Positions 20,786 to 32,135 of a stretch of DNA of 64,000 bases are shown piece by piece. The stretch is from assembly GCA_036429605.1 (NCBI GenBank), contig CM071590.1, positions 6,262,001 through 6,326,000 of the forward strand, given 5' to 3'. Position numbers and translations under genes: made by a program. A model generated the notes under the pieces. The model saw nothing but the letters and a program-made list of their open reading frames with translations. It ran no database searches and was not told the origin of the DNA. Position 1 is the stretch's first letter; the number at the start of each line of letters is the position of its first letter. This DNA is from Cladobotryum mycophilum (taxonomy: Eukaryota; Ascomycota; Sordariomycetes; Hypocreales; Hypocreaceae).

Positions 20786-21544
20786 GAAAGCGCTTAGTAC
20801 GCAAGAATGGAAAAACACCAGGGAAGGGATGTGGTTATGAATCAGGACAGGATAACAAACCAGAAAAAAAGGGGGAAATACCAATTTTCTTTTTCTTTCT
20901 TTTTTTCTTTTTTCTTTTTCTTCCAAAGAGACAATGGCGAGACTGGCACAGAGAAATATCCAGATCAAGGAGGGGGAAACGAGGAGGGGGAAACAACAAC
21001 AGCAATAACCCCCCATTATACCACTTTTATTTTTATTTTTACATACACATTGGATAGTCTAGTATCTTCTTTTTGTCTATACTACTATTGGCATGCATAG
21101 CATTGCGTCGCCGCGCTTCTAGGCGTTTTGACGAAGAATTAGAATTTCAGCAAATGGGAAATAACAAAAAATGATTGATATGCGCTGTGGATGTATGGTG
21201 CGAGAAGTAATTCTGTTCTTTACTGTATATCGTGGCATGTTCTGTCTGTCTACCTTTCTTATGTAAATCCGTCCCTTGTCCGATTATATTATATCCAAGC
21301 TTATAGTCTACCAAATCTTTGTATATGCCCTCAAAAACCAGCATCGTACAACACCTTTCCTCTTTGCAGAACCTTTTTCCCTTGCCGTATTATACATGCC
21401 ATATTCCCTCTCCTCATCACCTCTAACATCCATTCATTTACACTTAAATTCTTCTTCCCAGAGCCATTCCTCTTCGCAGAATCCTTTCCCTTGCCATATC
21501 ATACATCCCATTCCCTCTCCCCACCACCTCCAGCACCACTTCAT
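20786..21544. other. convergent 3' region
   Basis: Holds the 3' ends of the Sec14-like gene (+) and the MDP-1 gene (-). A/T-rich and pyrimidine-rich low-complexity sequence; no gene. Confidence 0.5.
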
Positions 21545-22287
21545 TCACACCTGAATCTTCCTCCTCCGCCTCCACTCCTCCACCCCCTTGGCCACCTCCT
21601 CCCAGCTCACCCCATCCCTCACCAACCTCATCGTCAGCCCCAACGTCTCCGTCTCCCTGTCCCTCGCCTCGTCGTCAAAGAAGAGCACGTCCTCGAAGCG
21701 CAGGCCCCCGTTCCTCTTCTGCAGCTGCTCAAAGTGCTTGATCTTGCCGCCCGGGTAAATCTCCAGCCCGCCGTCAAAGACATCGATGGAAGGGGTGGTG
21801 TGCTGGCGTTTGATGCTGGAGGAGAAAGAGGAAGAGGAAAAAGAAGAAGGGGGAGGTGTAGGCCCTTGAGCAGGTCGCGGGCGAGGGAGGGCGCCGAGGT
21901 GCGCGATGCGACGCCGAGTTTGATCCTGTGCGAGGAAGGGAGCTGGGGTAGGAGGTGCAGCACGGAGGGCACGTCGGCGTAGAAAGCAAACTCCTCGCCT
22001 GTGCGGTCGGTGGCGGAGGTGTGCTGCGCGTTGAACTTGAAGGGCGGGGTGGCGTGGGTGTCGACCCAAAAGGGCCAGAGGGTGTAGTCGAGGTCGAAGA
22101 CGATGAGCTTGGGGAACGGGAGGGAAGGGTCGGAGAGGGAGGAGGGGAGGTTGGCGGGCGTTGTTGTTGTCGTCGTCGTTGTTGTTGTGGAGGGAGCGGT
22201 TGTTGTGGTTGGCGTGGAAGGGATGGAGGAGGAGGAGATGGAGGTGTTTGAGGAGGAAGCGATTGGGAAGGAGAGTTTGCGCATCAT
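21545..22287 (-). CDS. MDP-1-like HAD phosphatase (magnesium-dependent phosphatase), frame interrupted
   Basis: Starting at the ATG at 22287, a Ser/Thr-rich leader with a poly-Thr run precedes KLIVFDLDYTLWPFW, whose DLD is the HAD nucleophile pair, then GVASRTSAP and LARDLLKGLHLP. The rest lies in the next frame: DVFDGGLEIYPGGKIKHF, EDVLFFDDEARDRETETLG, MRLVRDGVSWEEV, ending at 21545. The switch falls at five G on the + strand (21849-21853); no GT donor exists nearby for an intron, and one extra base makes 744 nt (247 aa). MDP-1 proteins dephosphorylate protein tyrosine or sugar-linked (fructosamine) phosphate. I regard the break as a probable sequence error, but a true frameshift cannot be excluded. 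Confidence 0.85.
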
Positions 22288-22856
22288 AATGAGGGACTTG
22301 GTTTGGTGGTGATGGTGAGGGTGGTGAATGGTGGATGGTGAATGGTGATGGTTGTATTGTATGATTTGGTGTTGTTGATGTTGGAGGGGAGAGGGAGAGA
22401 GTCGATTTGGGTGATGGAGGGGCAAGCCGGAATGGAATCGGGATCCATGTCTTGATCTGCGCTACCACCACCATGTTAGTCAACGTTGCAGGGCTGCATG
22501 TAACAACACCATGGGCAGAACAACTGATATCTATATAGACATTCACGGATCGTTTGGAATACAACTATAATCCTGTTGATTGATGCAATATCCCCTTGTT
22601 CTTTAATTTCCTAAGAGTGTAGATGTCTACCCAAAACAATGAACCCCCCCCCAAATAAACCAGCTCGCCCAAAAAAACGCCCGTTGACTTTAATCGTCAT
22701 GCCCATGAATCTGAACAAGTCAGTCCCCCTGTATGTAAAATGTGAACATCCATGTAAATGTAAATATGTAAATCTTGGACCTCGCATGTAAAAAAAAAAA
22801 AAAAAATATCCGTTCTGTTGGCCCCAAAACTCCCCTTCTCCCAAGTTTCCTCCTCT
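22288..22856. other. spacer with homopolymers
   Basis: Promoter of the MDP-1 gene and 3' flank of the next minus-strand gene. It contains a C9 run near 22643-22652 and a poly-A run near 22790-22806. No gene seen. Confidence 0.5.
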
Positions 22857-24026
22857 TCATTGACGACGTTTCCGCCTATGCTTCTTCTCGCTCCGGTGAT
22901 GCAACGGCGTGGCCTGTGATTTCCCGCTCTCAATGTCCGACTTCTCGACCCTGCTCAGGCCAGTCTCCGAGCCCCCGACCTGAGACCCCAGCTCGACCCT
23001 GATGGAGCTGGCGTCCCTGTCGTCGCAGCTCTCGTGCTCCTCCTCCGCCAGCAAGAGATCCTGCTGCCTCGTGCCCAGGACTCGCGGCTCTCGCAGCTCC
23101 GGCGGCTTGTCCGCGAGCCCGGCTTTTGTCATGGCCCAGTTCACCCACCCCACTGGCGGGGGATCCCACTGCCCGACGTTCATGACATAGTGCCTCTGGT
23201 CGGCCGGCAGGTTGAGCCAGACAAACTCCCTGTTGCTGTTGATCCGCCCCTCGATCACGAAATCGCCAATCTCGTCGGGGATCTTGAGGGCCTCGGCGAT
23301 GAGAACGGGCTGGTAGGCCGGCACCAGGAGATGCAGCCTCACGGGGCGGATCGGCTGTCCCCTCCGTATGGCCTTGTGCTCCATCAGCTTGATCCTCCTC
23401 CGCACCGCAATCATAAAGACGAAGACGCTGTCGATCTGGTTCGTGTAGCCGCAGAAGCGCGGGCCAAAGGGCTTGTCCTGCAGCAGGTGGAAGAACTTGG
23501 GATACCAGTCGTCGTCCGGGTGCCACAGGAAGAACCAGTGGTCGCACGAGGGGTCCCCCGTGGTCTGCATCAGCCTCTCCGAGATCATGTCGTAGACGTA
23601 GTGCGGGAACTCCTTTTGCGCAATCAGCGCCGTCTGGGCGGCCATGCTGGTCGAGATGTCCTTGAGCCTCTCGGCGATGAGCTGCAGCACCTGCATCCCC
23701 TGGTAGGTCCTGATGATGTTGGTGCCTATGCCGACGGTGGTGGCGATGGAGCTAAAGGCGGCAAAGATCTTGACGCTGTCGCACATGGACTGGCCCATGA
23801 CCTGCATCGAGGGCACGAAGCGGTTGATGCTCTGGCCGGCGTCGCCCAGCTTCTGTGCCGCCGACGCGACGTTGGAGATGCCGTCGCCGAGCTTGAAGAG
23901 CCCGTGGCCGGCCTGGATGGTGCGCACGATGGGGGACACGTCCTTGGCCATGCTGGCGACGGCTCGTATGACTTTGCTCTTGGTGTCTGAGCCGCCGGAC
24001 AAGAAGCTTATCACGGCGTCTGCCAT
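22857..24026 (-). CDS. fungal protein of unknown function, 389 aa
   Basis: A single intronless frame. The N-terminal 130 residues are small-residue-rich helices (LFKLGDGISNVASAAQKLGDAG, quoted in part: GLFKLGDGISNVASAAQK), including a hydrophobic stretch about 88-105 (KIFAAFSSIATTVGIGTNI) that could touch a membrane. The middle has WFFLWHPDDDWYPKFFHLL, FGPRFCGYTNQIDSVFVFM and VRLHLLVPAYQPVLIAEALK, a pattern I have seen in many unannotated ascomycete proteins but with no assigned activity. The C-terminus is charged and ends HHRSEKKHRRKRRQ, a possible nuclear or phospholipid-binding tail. GC-rich codon use supports a real gene. I do not assign a function. Confidence 0.75.
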   Translation of the reverse strand: MADAVISFLSGGSDTKSKVIRAVASMAKDVSPIVRTIQAGHGLFKLGDGISNVASAAQKLGDAGQSINRFVPSMQVMGQSMCDSVKIFAAFSSIATTVGIGTNIIRTYQGMQVLQLIAERLKDISTSMAAQTALIAQKEFPHYVYDMISERLMQTTGDPSCDHWFFLWHPDDDWYPKFFHLLQDKPFGPRFCGYTNQIDSVFVFMIAVRRRIKLMEHKAIRRGQPIRPVRLHLLVPAYQPVLIAEALKIPDEIGDFVIEGRINSNREFVWLNLPADQRHYVMNVGQWDPPPVGWVNWAMTKAGLADKPPELREPRVLGTRQQDLLLAEEEHESCDDRDASSIRVELGSQVGGSETGLSRVEKSDIESGKSQATPLHHRSEKKHRRKRRQ

Positions 24027-25361
24027 TTTTTTTGTTTCTGCTGTGGTTGTTTGGTGTGTATTCCCCAGTGTATGTCTTGTCTAGACAATGACACTATTCA
24101 GGAACACACAATGGCGCCGTGATGAATAGCAAATGCAGCTTGTTTGGTGTTTTTGAGATTGAGATTGAGATTTGAGCTGATGAGACTTCGTTGGGAGCTG
24201 GCAACCCAAGGGGGTGGTGTTTGTCTGTTTGTTGTATTATCAACCAGTCATATACAGCCCCAGCCCGCATATGATGTGGCAAAAGCCAACCCAAATCTCA
24301 TCGCCCTAGCGCCTCGACCTTTTATTGGATCCAACGATATCCAGCAAGACTTGGATGTTTTTCCGCCCTTGAGAACGGGAGACGAAGGGGAGGGGTTTGG
24401 TTTTGGGGGGGCTAAATGGGGGTGTTGATGATGGGGAGAACTGCCCCCCGTTTTGAACTTGTCGGTCTGGGGTTGGCCAAGTCATGGATAGATGTTCTGT
24501 TTTGGTGGTGTGTGAGGTGGCACAGCACAGTAATCGGCCAACAGCGCCAAAGTGTTCCTAGCAGGGGGCCGCTGGTTGGCGAAAGGGAAGACCTGCATGC
24601 AATGCTGTGTCTTAGCGCTGCCACGCATAAGATGCCATGCACCTTCACCTTCACCCCCGCCAGGGATGTTTCCCTCATCACGATTCGATTCCTCAGGAAC
24701 CAATTTATGGAGGTGTTGTACCGAGTATTGTATCTGTATTTGCACTGTTGCATCACCATCAAGAGAGGGGGAGTCTTGGCAGAATCGTCACTCCTAATCC
24801 ATGCATCCATTCCCAGACCCCTACAAACCCACGCATCCATGTACTATTACAGAGTGCACATTCGGTATTAGCTCCAAGCCGAGGTGAGGCAGTGCTTATC
24901 AATATGTTTGCACGATGCAGCAGCTCACCTTGGAAAACTATCATATCCCCGCCAAGATGGTCACAAGAAGACGGTCAAGGTCCTATCTTCACACATTCCA
25001 TCACAAATATCTACTAGATAGATTGTAAATCGTACCATCAAACACAATGTTTATCAATCAGGGCCATTGAATTCTAGCCGCGGTCCGTTCCGCTTGGTCG
25101 TTATTAGTTGATGCACTATAACACTCCAGCTATCACAGTCGAAACACCATCTTCAACAGTAATGAATCTACATAGTAAGAGTATCCAATAGCCTGTGGAT
25201 ACACTCATCATGACCAAGATACACTCTTGACCGAAGTCTGCCATATTTTACACATCAAATTCAGCATCTGTAATCTCTACAAGTTATGTACATACACATA
25301 CAAATCACCCACGTAAACAGCATACACCAACATTATACCTCTCTATTCTCCTTTAACCCCA
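24027..25361. other. intergenic, no gene seen
   Basis: 1.3 kb with the promoter of the 389-aa gene and the 3' flank of the PTEN gene. Short open frames on both strands overlap each other and show no domain or signal peptide. Confidence 0.5.
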
Positions 25362-27285
25362 TCACTTCTTCCCTCCCCCATTCAACTCCTCCCCAGACGG
25401 CCCACTCGTCTTTAATCCTTCCATCAACTTCTCATCCACATTCGCCCCCTGCCCCTGCCCCTCTGCCCCTTCTGCGCTCCGTATGCTGCTAGCTCTACTG
25501 ACATCTGCGCTCAAGGGGCTTTGCACTCGCAGTCCCAAATCCTTTTCCTCGTCCGGCGCTTGCGCACTATCAGTGCCTTTCCAGTCCGCAGGCTTGGGTT
25601 GTGGGACGGGCTCCCCTTCTTTCGGTTCGTCAATCTCCTGGCCTACTTGGGCTCCTCCATCGGCAACTCTCCATGTGACAGCCAAGCGGTCCAGCCCCCT
25701 TGTGCCCTTCCTGCTTGACCCCTTGATACCATCCATGGCCTCCCAGTCAATCGTAAAAATTCCGCTGTCATCTGGTTTTCCATCCTGTTCGGGTCCATTG
25801 CCCTCGAAAAATGTATTAAACCACACATGAGCCACCGCCGTAACCATCGTAAGACCCATTGACTTGTGTGTCCTATTCCGCTTCTCCACCGAGATGTTGA
25901 TATCGCTGTAGTCCATGCGAATAGGCTTGGCCGGCCTGAAAACGACACTCATACCTCCGGGTTCAGGATCATCCGATGACTCGCTTTGTGGTTTGTCCTC
26001 AGAGGGTGCAACCGGTGTAGGATTGACTTGCGGTGCCATCTTGGCTCTCAGCTTGTCAATCTTGGAATGAGATCCCTGCGGAGCCATCTTGTCAATGAAA
26101 CTAATTCCTGTGCGTCTAAGCATTGTTTCTATGCCCCCATCAGATGATTGAGCTTCAGACTTGTCGCCGTTGCCGTTTTTCTTTTCTTTATCTTTTTCTT
26201 TCTTTTCCTTCTCCTTCTTTTCCTTTTCCCCGTCGCTTGTCTCTTTATCTTTTGCGTCTTTTGGCTGTTGTTCGTTATTTGCTGCCGCAGCAAAATCCAC
26301 CTCCTCGGGAACTTTTTCCTTGTTGCTCGAGTATCCAGCAAGATCCCACATCATCTCCGATATGCCACCCCCGTCCGGAGGATTCCCCTCTTCAATCACC
26401 CGCTCCTCCTTCTTGAATGTATGCATGACCTTGATCTTTTTCCCTTCATCGACGAATCCTTCCACATCCATCTTGACTCCGTTTCGAAGGCCCCATACTC
26501 GAATCTCGACAATTTCGATTGGGCGATCAAGGTATTTCTTCCCTCCCTTGGTCCACCGGTCGACGTAGCCCACCCAACGGAGCTGCGAAGGGATCGATAC
26601 GCCAGCACCGAACTGGGGTCGCATTCGACGCTGGGTAAACCGGGCTAACGCTTCCTCAGCGCCCCAGCCCTCCTCTGCGATGAGGTAACTACAACTGGCA
26701 GTGCCGCTTCTTCCCTTGCCAGCCTTGCAGTGAACAACAATAACCCTCTTCTTGTCTCGTCGACTCTCGGGCGGCTCACCGCTTGTATCGATCGAATATT
26801 TCTTTGTCTCGGCGGTACTATCGATGGCAACAGATGATTGTGATTGCTCCTTGGCAGCCTGATCGAAGGAGGCCTCCCCACCATGCAGCCAATTCCTCAT
26901 ACTAGCCATTATCATGGGCACAAGTCTGAATGGCGGGGGTGGTGATCAGGCCACGGGTAGTGCCATATGCGATTATACACAGCCTCGTCGGGGTATCCAG
27001 TTCCCTCGGCTCGAAACTCCCAGATCGCCCAGTCCTTGCCATGCTTCGAATCTAGGAACGTGACCAGCTGATCGAGAGGATTTCTGTATGCAAGCTCGGG
27101 GTACGTTTGGGAGGGGCCTGATCTATACGGAAATCTGTCAGCCCGGCTACATACAGGCCAAGCCAGGTGCGCTGCTTGGGTACCCACGTAGCAATGATAA
27201 AGTCTGTGACATAGCATAGATCCAGACCTGCCTCCGGATGGCGCGACCTCGGGCTCGCAATAATCTGCCGGAGTATTGATGCCAT
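25362..27285 (-). CDS. TEP1: PTEN-like phosphatidylinositol 3,4,5-trisphosphate 3-phosphatase, frame interrupted
   Basis: Exon 1 is 27285-27188 and exon 2 begins at 27122 (GTGGGT...ATAG, phase 2), joining DFIIAT to SGPSQTYPELAYRNPLD. The N-terminus matches fungal Tep1/PTEN: SRHPEAGLDLCYVTD, then FLDSKHGKDWAIWEFRAEGTG. The P-loop HCKAGKGRSG carries the CX5R active site with the two lysines typical of 3-phosphoinositide specificity. A C2-like part follows (YVDRWTKGGKKYLDRPIEIVEI), with a long K/E-rich insertion in the tail. The frame changes between WPDHHP and LVPMIMASMRNW at five G on the + strand (26935-26939); one more base makes 1860 nt (619 aa). It counters PI3-kinase signalling. A TATA-like tract lies about 65 bp upstream of the ATG. 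Confidence 0.92.
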
Positions 27286-28044
27286 GGTGGGTGAATGAAG
27301 CGTCAACTGCAGAGACTAGAGGGGTATCAGAGGTTGATGTCTCAGAGGTATATATATGATATGAGGCTGTCGTGGATCAGAGAGCCTCGCAAAGAGCCTA
27401 CCGGACAGCAGGTGAGACAAGTTGCGACAGGTTGACAGCGCAACTGCTAATAGGAGTCGATGATGTCAAATACATGAATAGATTGAGGTAGCCAAGTCAT
27501 CCAGCAAAAAAAACAGGTTGGTCTCGTGCCTGACTTGTGTAATCCAAGAAGCAGCCCCGGATTGGTTGTTAATGAGAAGATGGATGTTGGGACCTGTTAC
27601 AGCTGGGCTTTACAGGGCTTTTAGGTGTCCACCCTGTAATTATTACGCAGCCCTGGAGAGCTCCCCGTATCAGGTTATGAGATCCCATGGAGCCACGCCT
27701 CAACGTTTCAGCGACCTCTCAGCGACGTCATGAATCAAAATGTTGCCCCACCGCGGGTCTCCCCGCATCTCTACTCGTCCGCCACTCATTCCACGCCACA
27801 GATTTCAACGGCTCAGCCACAATCACAAAGCTGCCTCAATCAACTTACAAATTAATCATGGATGGATGAGATGCAGAGTGCCGAGATCCATTTCCTGCAT
27901 GCATTGGGCACGAATGCAGCGGGCTACCTCAAACATGACAAGCCCTAGTCTTTTTAATTCATGGGAAACGAAACGTATTCACAGGCCGAAACCTCCTAAA
28001 CAGTGCTACTCATAGTTACAACTTCAACACAATGTCTCCCTTCT
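27286..28044. other. PTEN promoter and spacer
   Basis: Contains TATATATAT near 27348-27356, suitable for the PTEN gene. No other feature identified. Confidence 0.45.
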
Positions 28045-28437
28045 CTACATGCCCATATCCATGCCCATTGCTACCAGCGCCTCCCACGCTTCGCCATCCA
28101 AGGGAGCATCTCCTCTCCTCAGGCCAATCCCATTTGAATAGGAATCACCATCGCAACCAATTGTGTAAACCCACTCGCTAAATACCTGAATCATTCTGTG
28201 TCCATCAAAGGAAGCCGCTTGCGGTTCTTCAGCTCCAATTCGTTTGCCGCAATTATGTGTGCAGATCCAGTTTCCATCCCCAAAGCCTTGGCACCGGTGG
28301 AAACTCAACTCGTTGTCTCTGTCGCACCGTTGTCCGTCGGTTATTTTTTCCATTCTTGTATGTGTCGCATCAACAAGAGAGTCGCAGTCAAAAGTAAACT
28401 TTGCGCCCACAATCCCTTGCTGCGCTACATTCGCCAT
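28045..28437 (-). CDS. uncertain Cys-containing open frame of 130 codons
   Basis: This frame begins 12 nt after the inferred stop of the Pom33 gene on the same strand. It encodes six cysteines in its middle (FDCDS, QRCDRD, HRCQG, WICTHNC, IGCDG) and an even amino-acid composition, which looks somewhat protein-like. It lacks a signal peptide and its start is an ATG in what would be Pom33's 3' UTR. It may be a separate small gene with an unseen first exon, or chance coding in a 3' UTR. I recognise no family. Confidence 0.25.
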   Translation of the reverse strand: MANVAQQGIVGAKFTFDCDSLVDATHTRMEKITDGQRCDRDNELSFHRCQGFGDGNWICTHNCGKRIGAEEPQAASFDGHRMIQVFSEWVYTIGCDGDSYSNGIGLRRGDAPLDGEAWEALVAMGMDMGM

Positions 28438-28448
28438 TCTCCTGTCCT

Positions 28449-29679
28449 TTAAGAAGTCTTCTTGGCGGGGCCAGCAGTGTATCGGCCGACGTCGGTCGCA
28501 TCGTGGAACTGCCTGGCTACACCCTTAATGACATCCCAGGCCTGCTTAGCGGCAGGGGGGTTCCTTGAGCACCAACAAGATGGTCAACACGAGCGGCGAG
28601 ATGAGTGAGAGAGGTCTGGACGTGGCTGCTCTGAGCGAAACGCGCACGGAGGAAGATGGTGTAGAAACCCAAGAGAATCCAGGAACGGCGCTGGAAGAGG
28701 ACGGCAGACAGGAAAACTCGGACAAAGAGAAGAATCTCGAGTGTGGCCACAATGGACATGGACGCATCATAGTACTCCTTGACAAAGGCGCCAATCTTAT
28801 CGGCCAATGGGCTATTAACCTTGGGGCGAGCGGCGCCATCGGTGGCGGGAGGGGGAGGGTTGAAGACGGGGATCAGGTTGGCGCGAGTGTATGTCGCAAC
28901 GTGGAAGATGGAGTAGACGCTGTAGGGAAGCAGCGCAAGAGGGTACTGGGGGAAAGTGAGCCAAACAATGGCCATCACTACAGCAGTTAGCAAATAAATC
29001 CGGCCATGCGTAATCAGCGAGCTGATGCAGGTGAGGGTAGACATACAGAGGTACTGGACATTCTCATCAGCGAGGAGACCAAGAACTCCACCAGGTACGG
29101 GAGCTCCGGTCTTTACGCGAGCTCGCTGTGTCTTGTAGACGACAATGCCGTAGGTGAAGGCAGCCGCGAAAAAGGAGGTTCGGTAGGCAAATTGGGCCAT
29201 GCCACCATAGTAATTCATTCGAAGCCATGAAAAGCCATATCGAATTGTGGTCAAGATGAGCGTCAAGTGCCTGTTTGGGGATATCGAGTCAGCAAGCAGG
29301 TCTCAGAGTGCCGTCGCTCAGCCCCTCTTTCGTCATTGTAGCTAATGCCCCTCCTTGAAGTAGTAGCAGTAACAGTAGCGTATTCGATCTCTATCCCGAG
29401 TCCAGGCAACACAAGCACTGAGAAAGGGTTTTCGGTGAAGCTTGGAAATCGAAAAGGGAATCATGTAAAACATTTCAAGATAACGTACCCGGCGAACCAA
29501 GCAACTATGTAACAACTGTCAGCAAGTCATGTAGATGAAATAATGCAGGCCGAGTCAGGTCTGAGGGCCTGTGGATTGCTGATTGTGGGTTGTGGGCTTT
29601 ACGTACACTGTAGAGTCTGGGCAAGGACCAGGAATCTCTCCTGAAGAGTCCCGGCTGCAGCTGGCGGAGGAGGAGCCAT
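28449..29679 (-). CDS. Pom33/Tts1 (TMEM33) family nuclear-envelope and ER membrane protein, frame interrupted near C-terminus
   Basis: Four exons: 29679-29607, a 16-nt microexon 29504-29489, 29270-29047 and 28977-28449. The protein starts MAPPPPAAAGTLQERFLVLA, runs LQFAWFAGHLTLILTTIRYG across the microexon, and has four hydrophobic segments (TYGIVVYK, LLMAIVWLTF, LLPYSVYSIFHV, LEILLFVRVFLSAVLF), as in yeast Pom33 and fission yeast Tts1, which shape ER tubules and nuclear pore sites. Intron 3 is 69 nt with no stop, so it can be misread as coding. The last 28 residues (AKQAWDVIKGVARQFHD..., ending AKKTS) lie in a shifted frame after six G on the + strand (28555-28560). One added base gives 843 nt (280 aa). 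Confidence 0.9.
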
Positions 29680-31755
29680 TTCTATTGCCTCTTGTCGTAC
29701 TCGAGACACAAAAGGGAGGGCTGAGGGGTCGCGACGAGGACGAAGAAAAAGGGAGCGTGCGCTAGGTTGTGCGTGTAATGCCGCAGTCGATGGTTTGTTC
29801 AGCTACCTTGGGTAGGTATTCCGGAGGGGTAAACCGTAGGGTCAAGGAGTGGTATGTGAGGCAGATTGTTGGCGTTTAGGGCATAAACAAAGGCCAAGCA
29901 GGAAGTTTGGAAGTCGCAGATTTGAAAAAAGGGAGGGATGGAATGTCGAGGGCGGTGTTGGAAGAAAGAAAAAAAAATGGCCAAGAGGCGGAGGAGGTGG
30001 TGGTGGTAAATGTGTTCCAGTCCAGGTCCAGTGTTCTCCTGTGTGGGTGGTGGCTGGGCACAACTGCAGCGGTTGCTGTGAACGCAGGTACTGGAGTGAC
30101 CACCTATAAGATACTGGACGGACAGGTAAACCGTAATGGACAGGGCAGGGCAGCCTGTAGGGAGCTGAGGACTTTAGTGTCCAAGGTAGGGGGAGCACAG
30201 GTGGCCTTTGGTGGGGTCGTCATTGGTCTGACGACACTGGCAGCGCATGCGTCACAAGCAACCTTGGAAGCCGGAAGCAGATGGGATGTATGGATGGATA
30301 GATGTGGACAGCTTTCATGACTTGATGACCTATCAAATGGATGACTCGAACATGATACGAGTGACAAGTACTAGATATGCAACATGGAAGCCACAGAAGA
30401 AGCTATTGGATTGCCTTTTCTTTCTATCCCTTCACCTTCTTTTCTCCTTGCATCTCTTGTCTTTGTCTCGTCCTGCTCATCGAGTCAAACCTCTTCAACT
30501 GTCCATCACACCGAGGTTGCTACGGACTAGCCGGCACTAACCTCCTCACAGTTCTGGAGCTGAAGCTTCAAGCTTCCTTTGGGTTCCAACGTTAGCCAGC
30601 CAGCCAGCCAGCCAGCCGGTAGACGCACACCAACAACAGTTGCTGCAACATTTCAACGAGAACCTTGATTTTTTTCTAACTCTGACCGGCACTTGCACAC
30701 TTGCACAGAGATAAAGGAGAAGCTAGAAGAATCAGGCTTGTTACGCTACACAGATCGTTGATGTGACCAGGGCGCCATCTTGTGCAGCTCATGAGCCTAT
30801 CAGCCACGAGGACATCATCGCTCACATGCCAAAAAAAGGCACGCTGTCGTCATAGTGTAGATACCAGTCAGTACATACTTGAAATTGGTGAGTGTGCGTC
30901 ACCACATGGCCCCCAAAGGCCCGAGAGGTATCGCTATGTATAATGTATCAGGCGTTTTAATTTCCATTACTTCTTCGTTGCTTTATCCAATCTCCTCCAA
31001 GGCATTGGCAAGTCAAACCTCTCTTCCTTGTCCAAGCAACTTTGCGCTTCAACCCCCAGTTACATCAAACCTCCAATACTACCCTATATGTCAGCACAGC
31101 GAAAAATTCTCTCGTTTTCCGTATTACTGTCTGTTCACTATTTTTTACCGAAATATTCAGTATTGGTATAATTTGATGTTATTAGTTTAAACCATTCTGA
31201 TAGTTCTCGACATGTACCTATGACGAATGTGACACTAGAAATGTGGTTGTAAAGATGTAATCGACATTTCCAATTGCAAGACATCTCCAGGGATATTGAC
31301 GCATGATCGACAATGAACCATCCGGGTTTACTCCAATTTAGTTCATCAAGTCCCGATTAAGCAAGGCAAAGTGCTACGCACAAACCGTTTCATGTGTTCG
31401 CGTGATCCAGATATATCAGAGACTTGATCATGGGACGGGGGCGGAACTCTCAGCTCTCGATATAAAAGCATAGAACCTTGAAACGAGTTCATAACGGTGA
31501 AGCTGTAGACACAAGAAAAGATGCCATGTTAATCCGAATAAGTGAACATGCATGTTCTCCAAATACATTGTCTAGACCCTTATACCCGAGTTTGCCACAT
31601 TTTTTATTTCATTATAGGGTAGGACAAGGGTCTACTGCCTCTCCCCCAACCCCCACCAACACAGCTCCACAGCATTCACATCATGCCCGCCCTCATAGCA
31701 GAAAATAGCTTGTCCCTCTCCAACAAGCCACTTCGGAGCTCAATCGCGGTTCTTC
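29680..31755. other. intergenic 2 kb with short tandem repeat
   Basis: The Pom33 promoter and gene-poor sequence up to the tRNA. It includes a (CCAG)n/(CAGC)n tract of about six units at 30594-30618 and G/A-rich low-complexity sequence at 29930-30010. Open frames here are antisense pairs without domain content. I see no gene. Confidence 0.5.
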
Positions 31756-31857
31756 GCCCGGTTAGCTCAATCGGTAGAGCGTGAGACTCTTAGTAGACAC
31801 ACGTTCTGATGTGGCGATAACATCTCAAGGTTGCGGGTTCGACCCCCGCATTGGGCT
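31756..31857 (+). tRNA. tRNA-Lys (anticodon CTT), with a 29-nt intron
   Basis: The acceptor arms GCCCGGT (31756-31762) and ATTGGGC pair with two G-U pairs. The D-arm TAGCTCAATCGGTAGAGC is canonical. The anticodon stem TGAGA/TCTCA encloses loop CT-CTT-A...A with anticodon CTT at 31789-31791. A 29-nt insertion at 31793-31821 falls one base 3' of the anticodon, the standard site for nuclear tRNA introns removed by the Sen endonuclease. The T-arm GCGGG-TTCGACC-CCCGC is perfect. The B-box GGTTCGACCCC and A-box are intact, and TTTT follows directly as the RNA polymerase III stop. Confidence 0.95.
31793..31821 (+). other. tRNA-Lys intron
   Basis: Twenty-nine bases beginning GTAGACACACG lie between loop positions 37 and 38 of the tRNA. 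Its removal restores a seven-base anticodon loop and a five-pair stem. Confidence 0.85.
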
Positions 31858-31860
31858 TTT
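31857..31860 (+). terminator. RNA polymerase III T-stretch
   Basis: Four T immediately follow the acceptor stem of the tRNA-Lys gene. Confidence 0.6.
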
Positions 31861-32135
31861 CCTATCATTCCAAGATTGAGATATCGAAGTGGTTTTTTTT
31901 TTGCTCTTTTTGACGTTTTCTCTCTCTTTCTCTTTCTTTCTTTTTCTTCTTCTTTTTCCTCTCCTCATATTAATCATTTCCTTCTCTTTGTTTGATTTGC
32001 CTATGTATAGAGAGAGAGAGAGAGACAAATAGAGTAGCGGAAGTAGTGCCCATGACTAAATGACTGGTCGCTTATTTGACATTACTACTAGGTATATACA
32101 TATACTGTGATGCAGGAATGAAAGCCCCAACACCC

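Noticed and set aside
21849..21853. A noncanonical intron to explain the frame change in the MDP-1 gene
   Set aside because: There is no GT donor, the one possible GC donor lacks consensus, and a single base explains it as in six other genes.
23034..23990. Long + strand open frame of 318 codons opposite the 389-aa gene
   Set aside because: GC-rich antisense shadow; its protein lacks domains and is rich in the residues expected from reverse reading.
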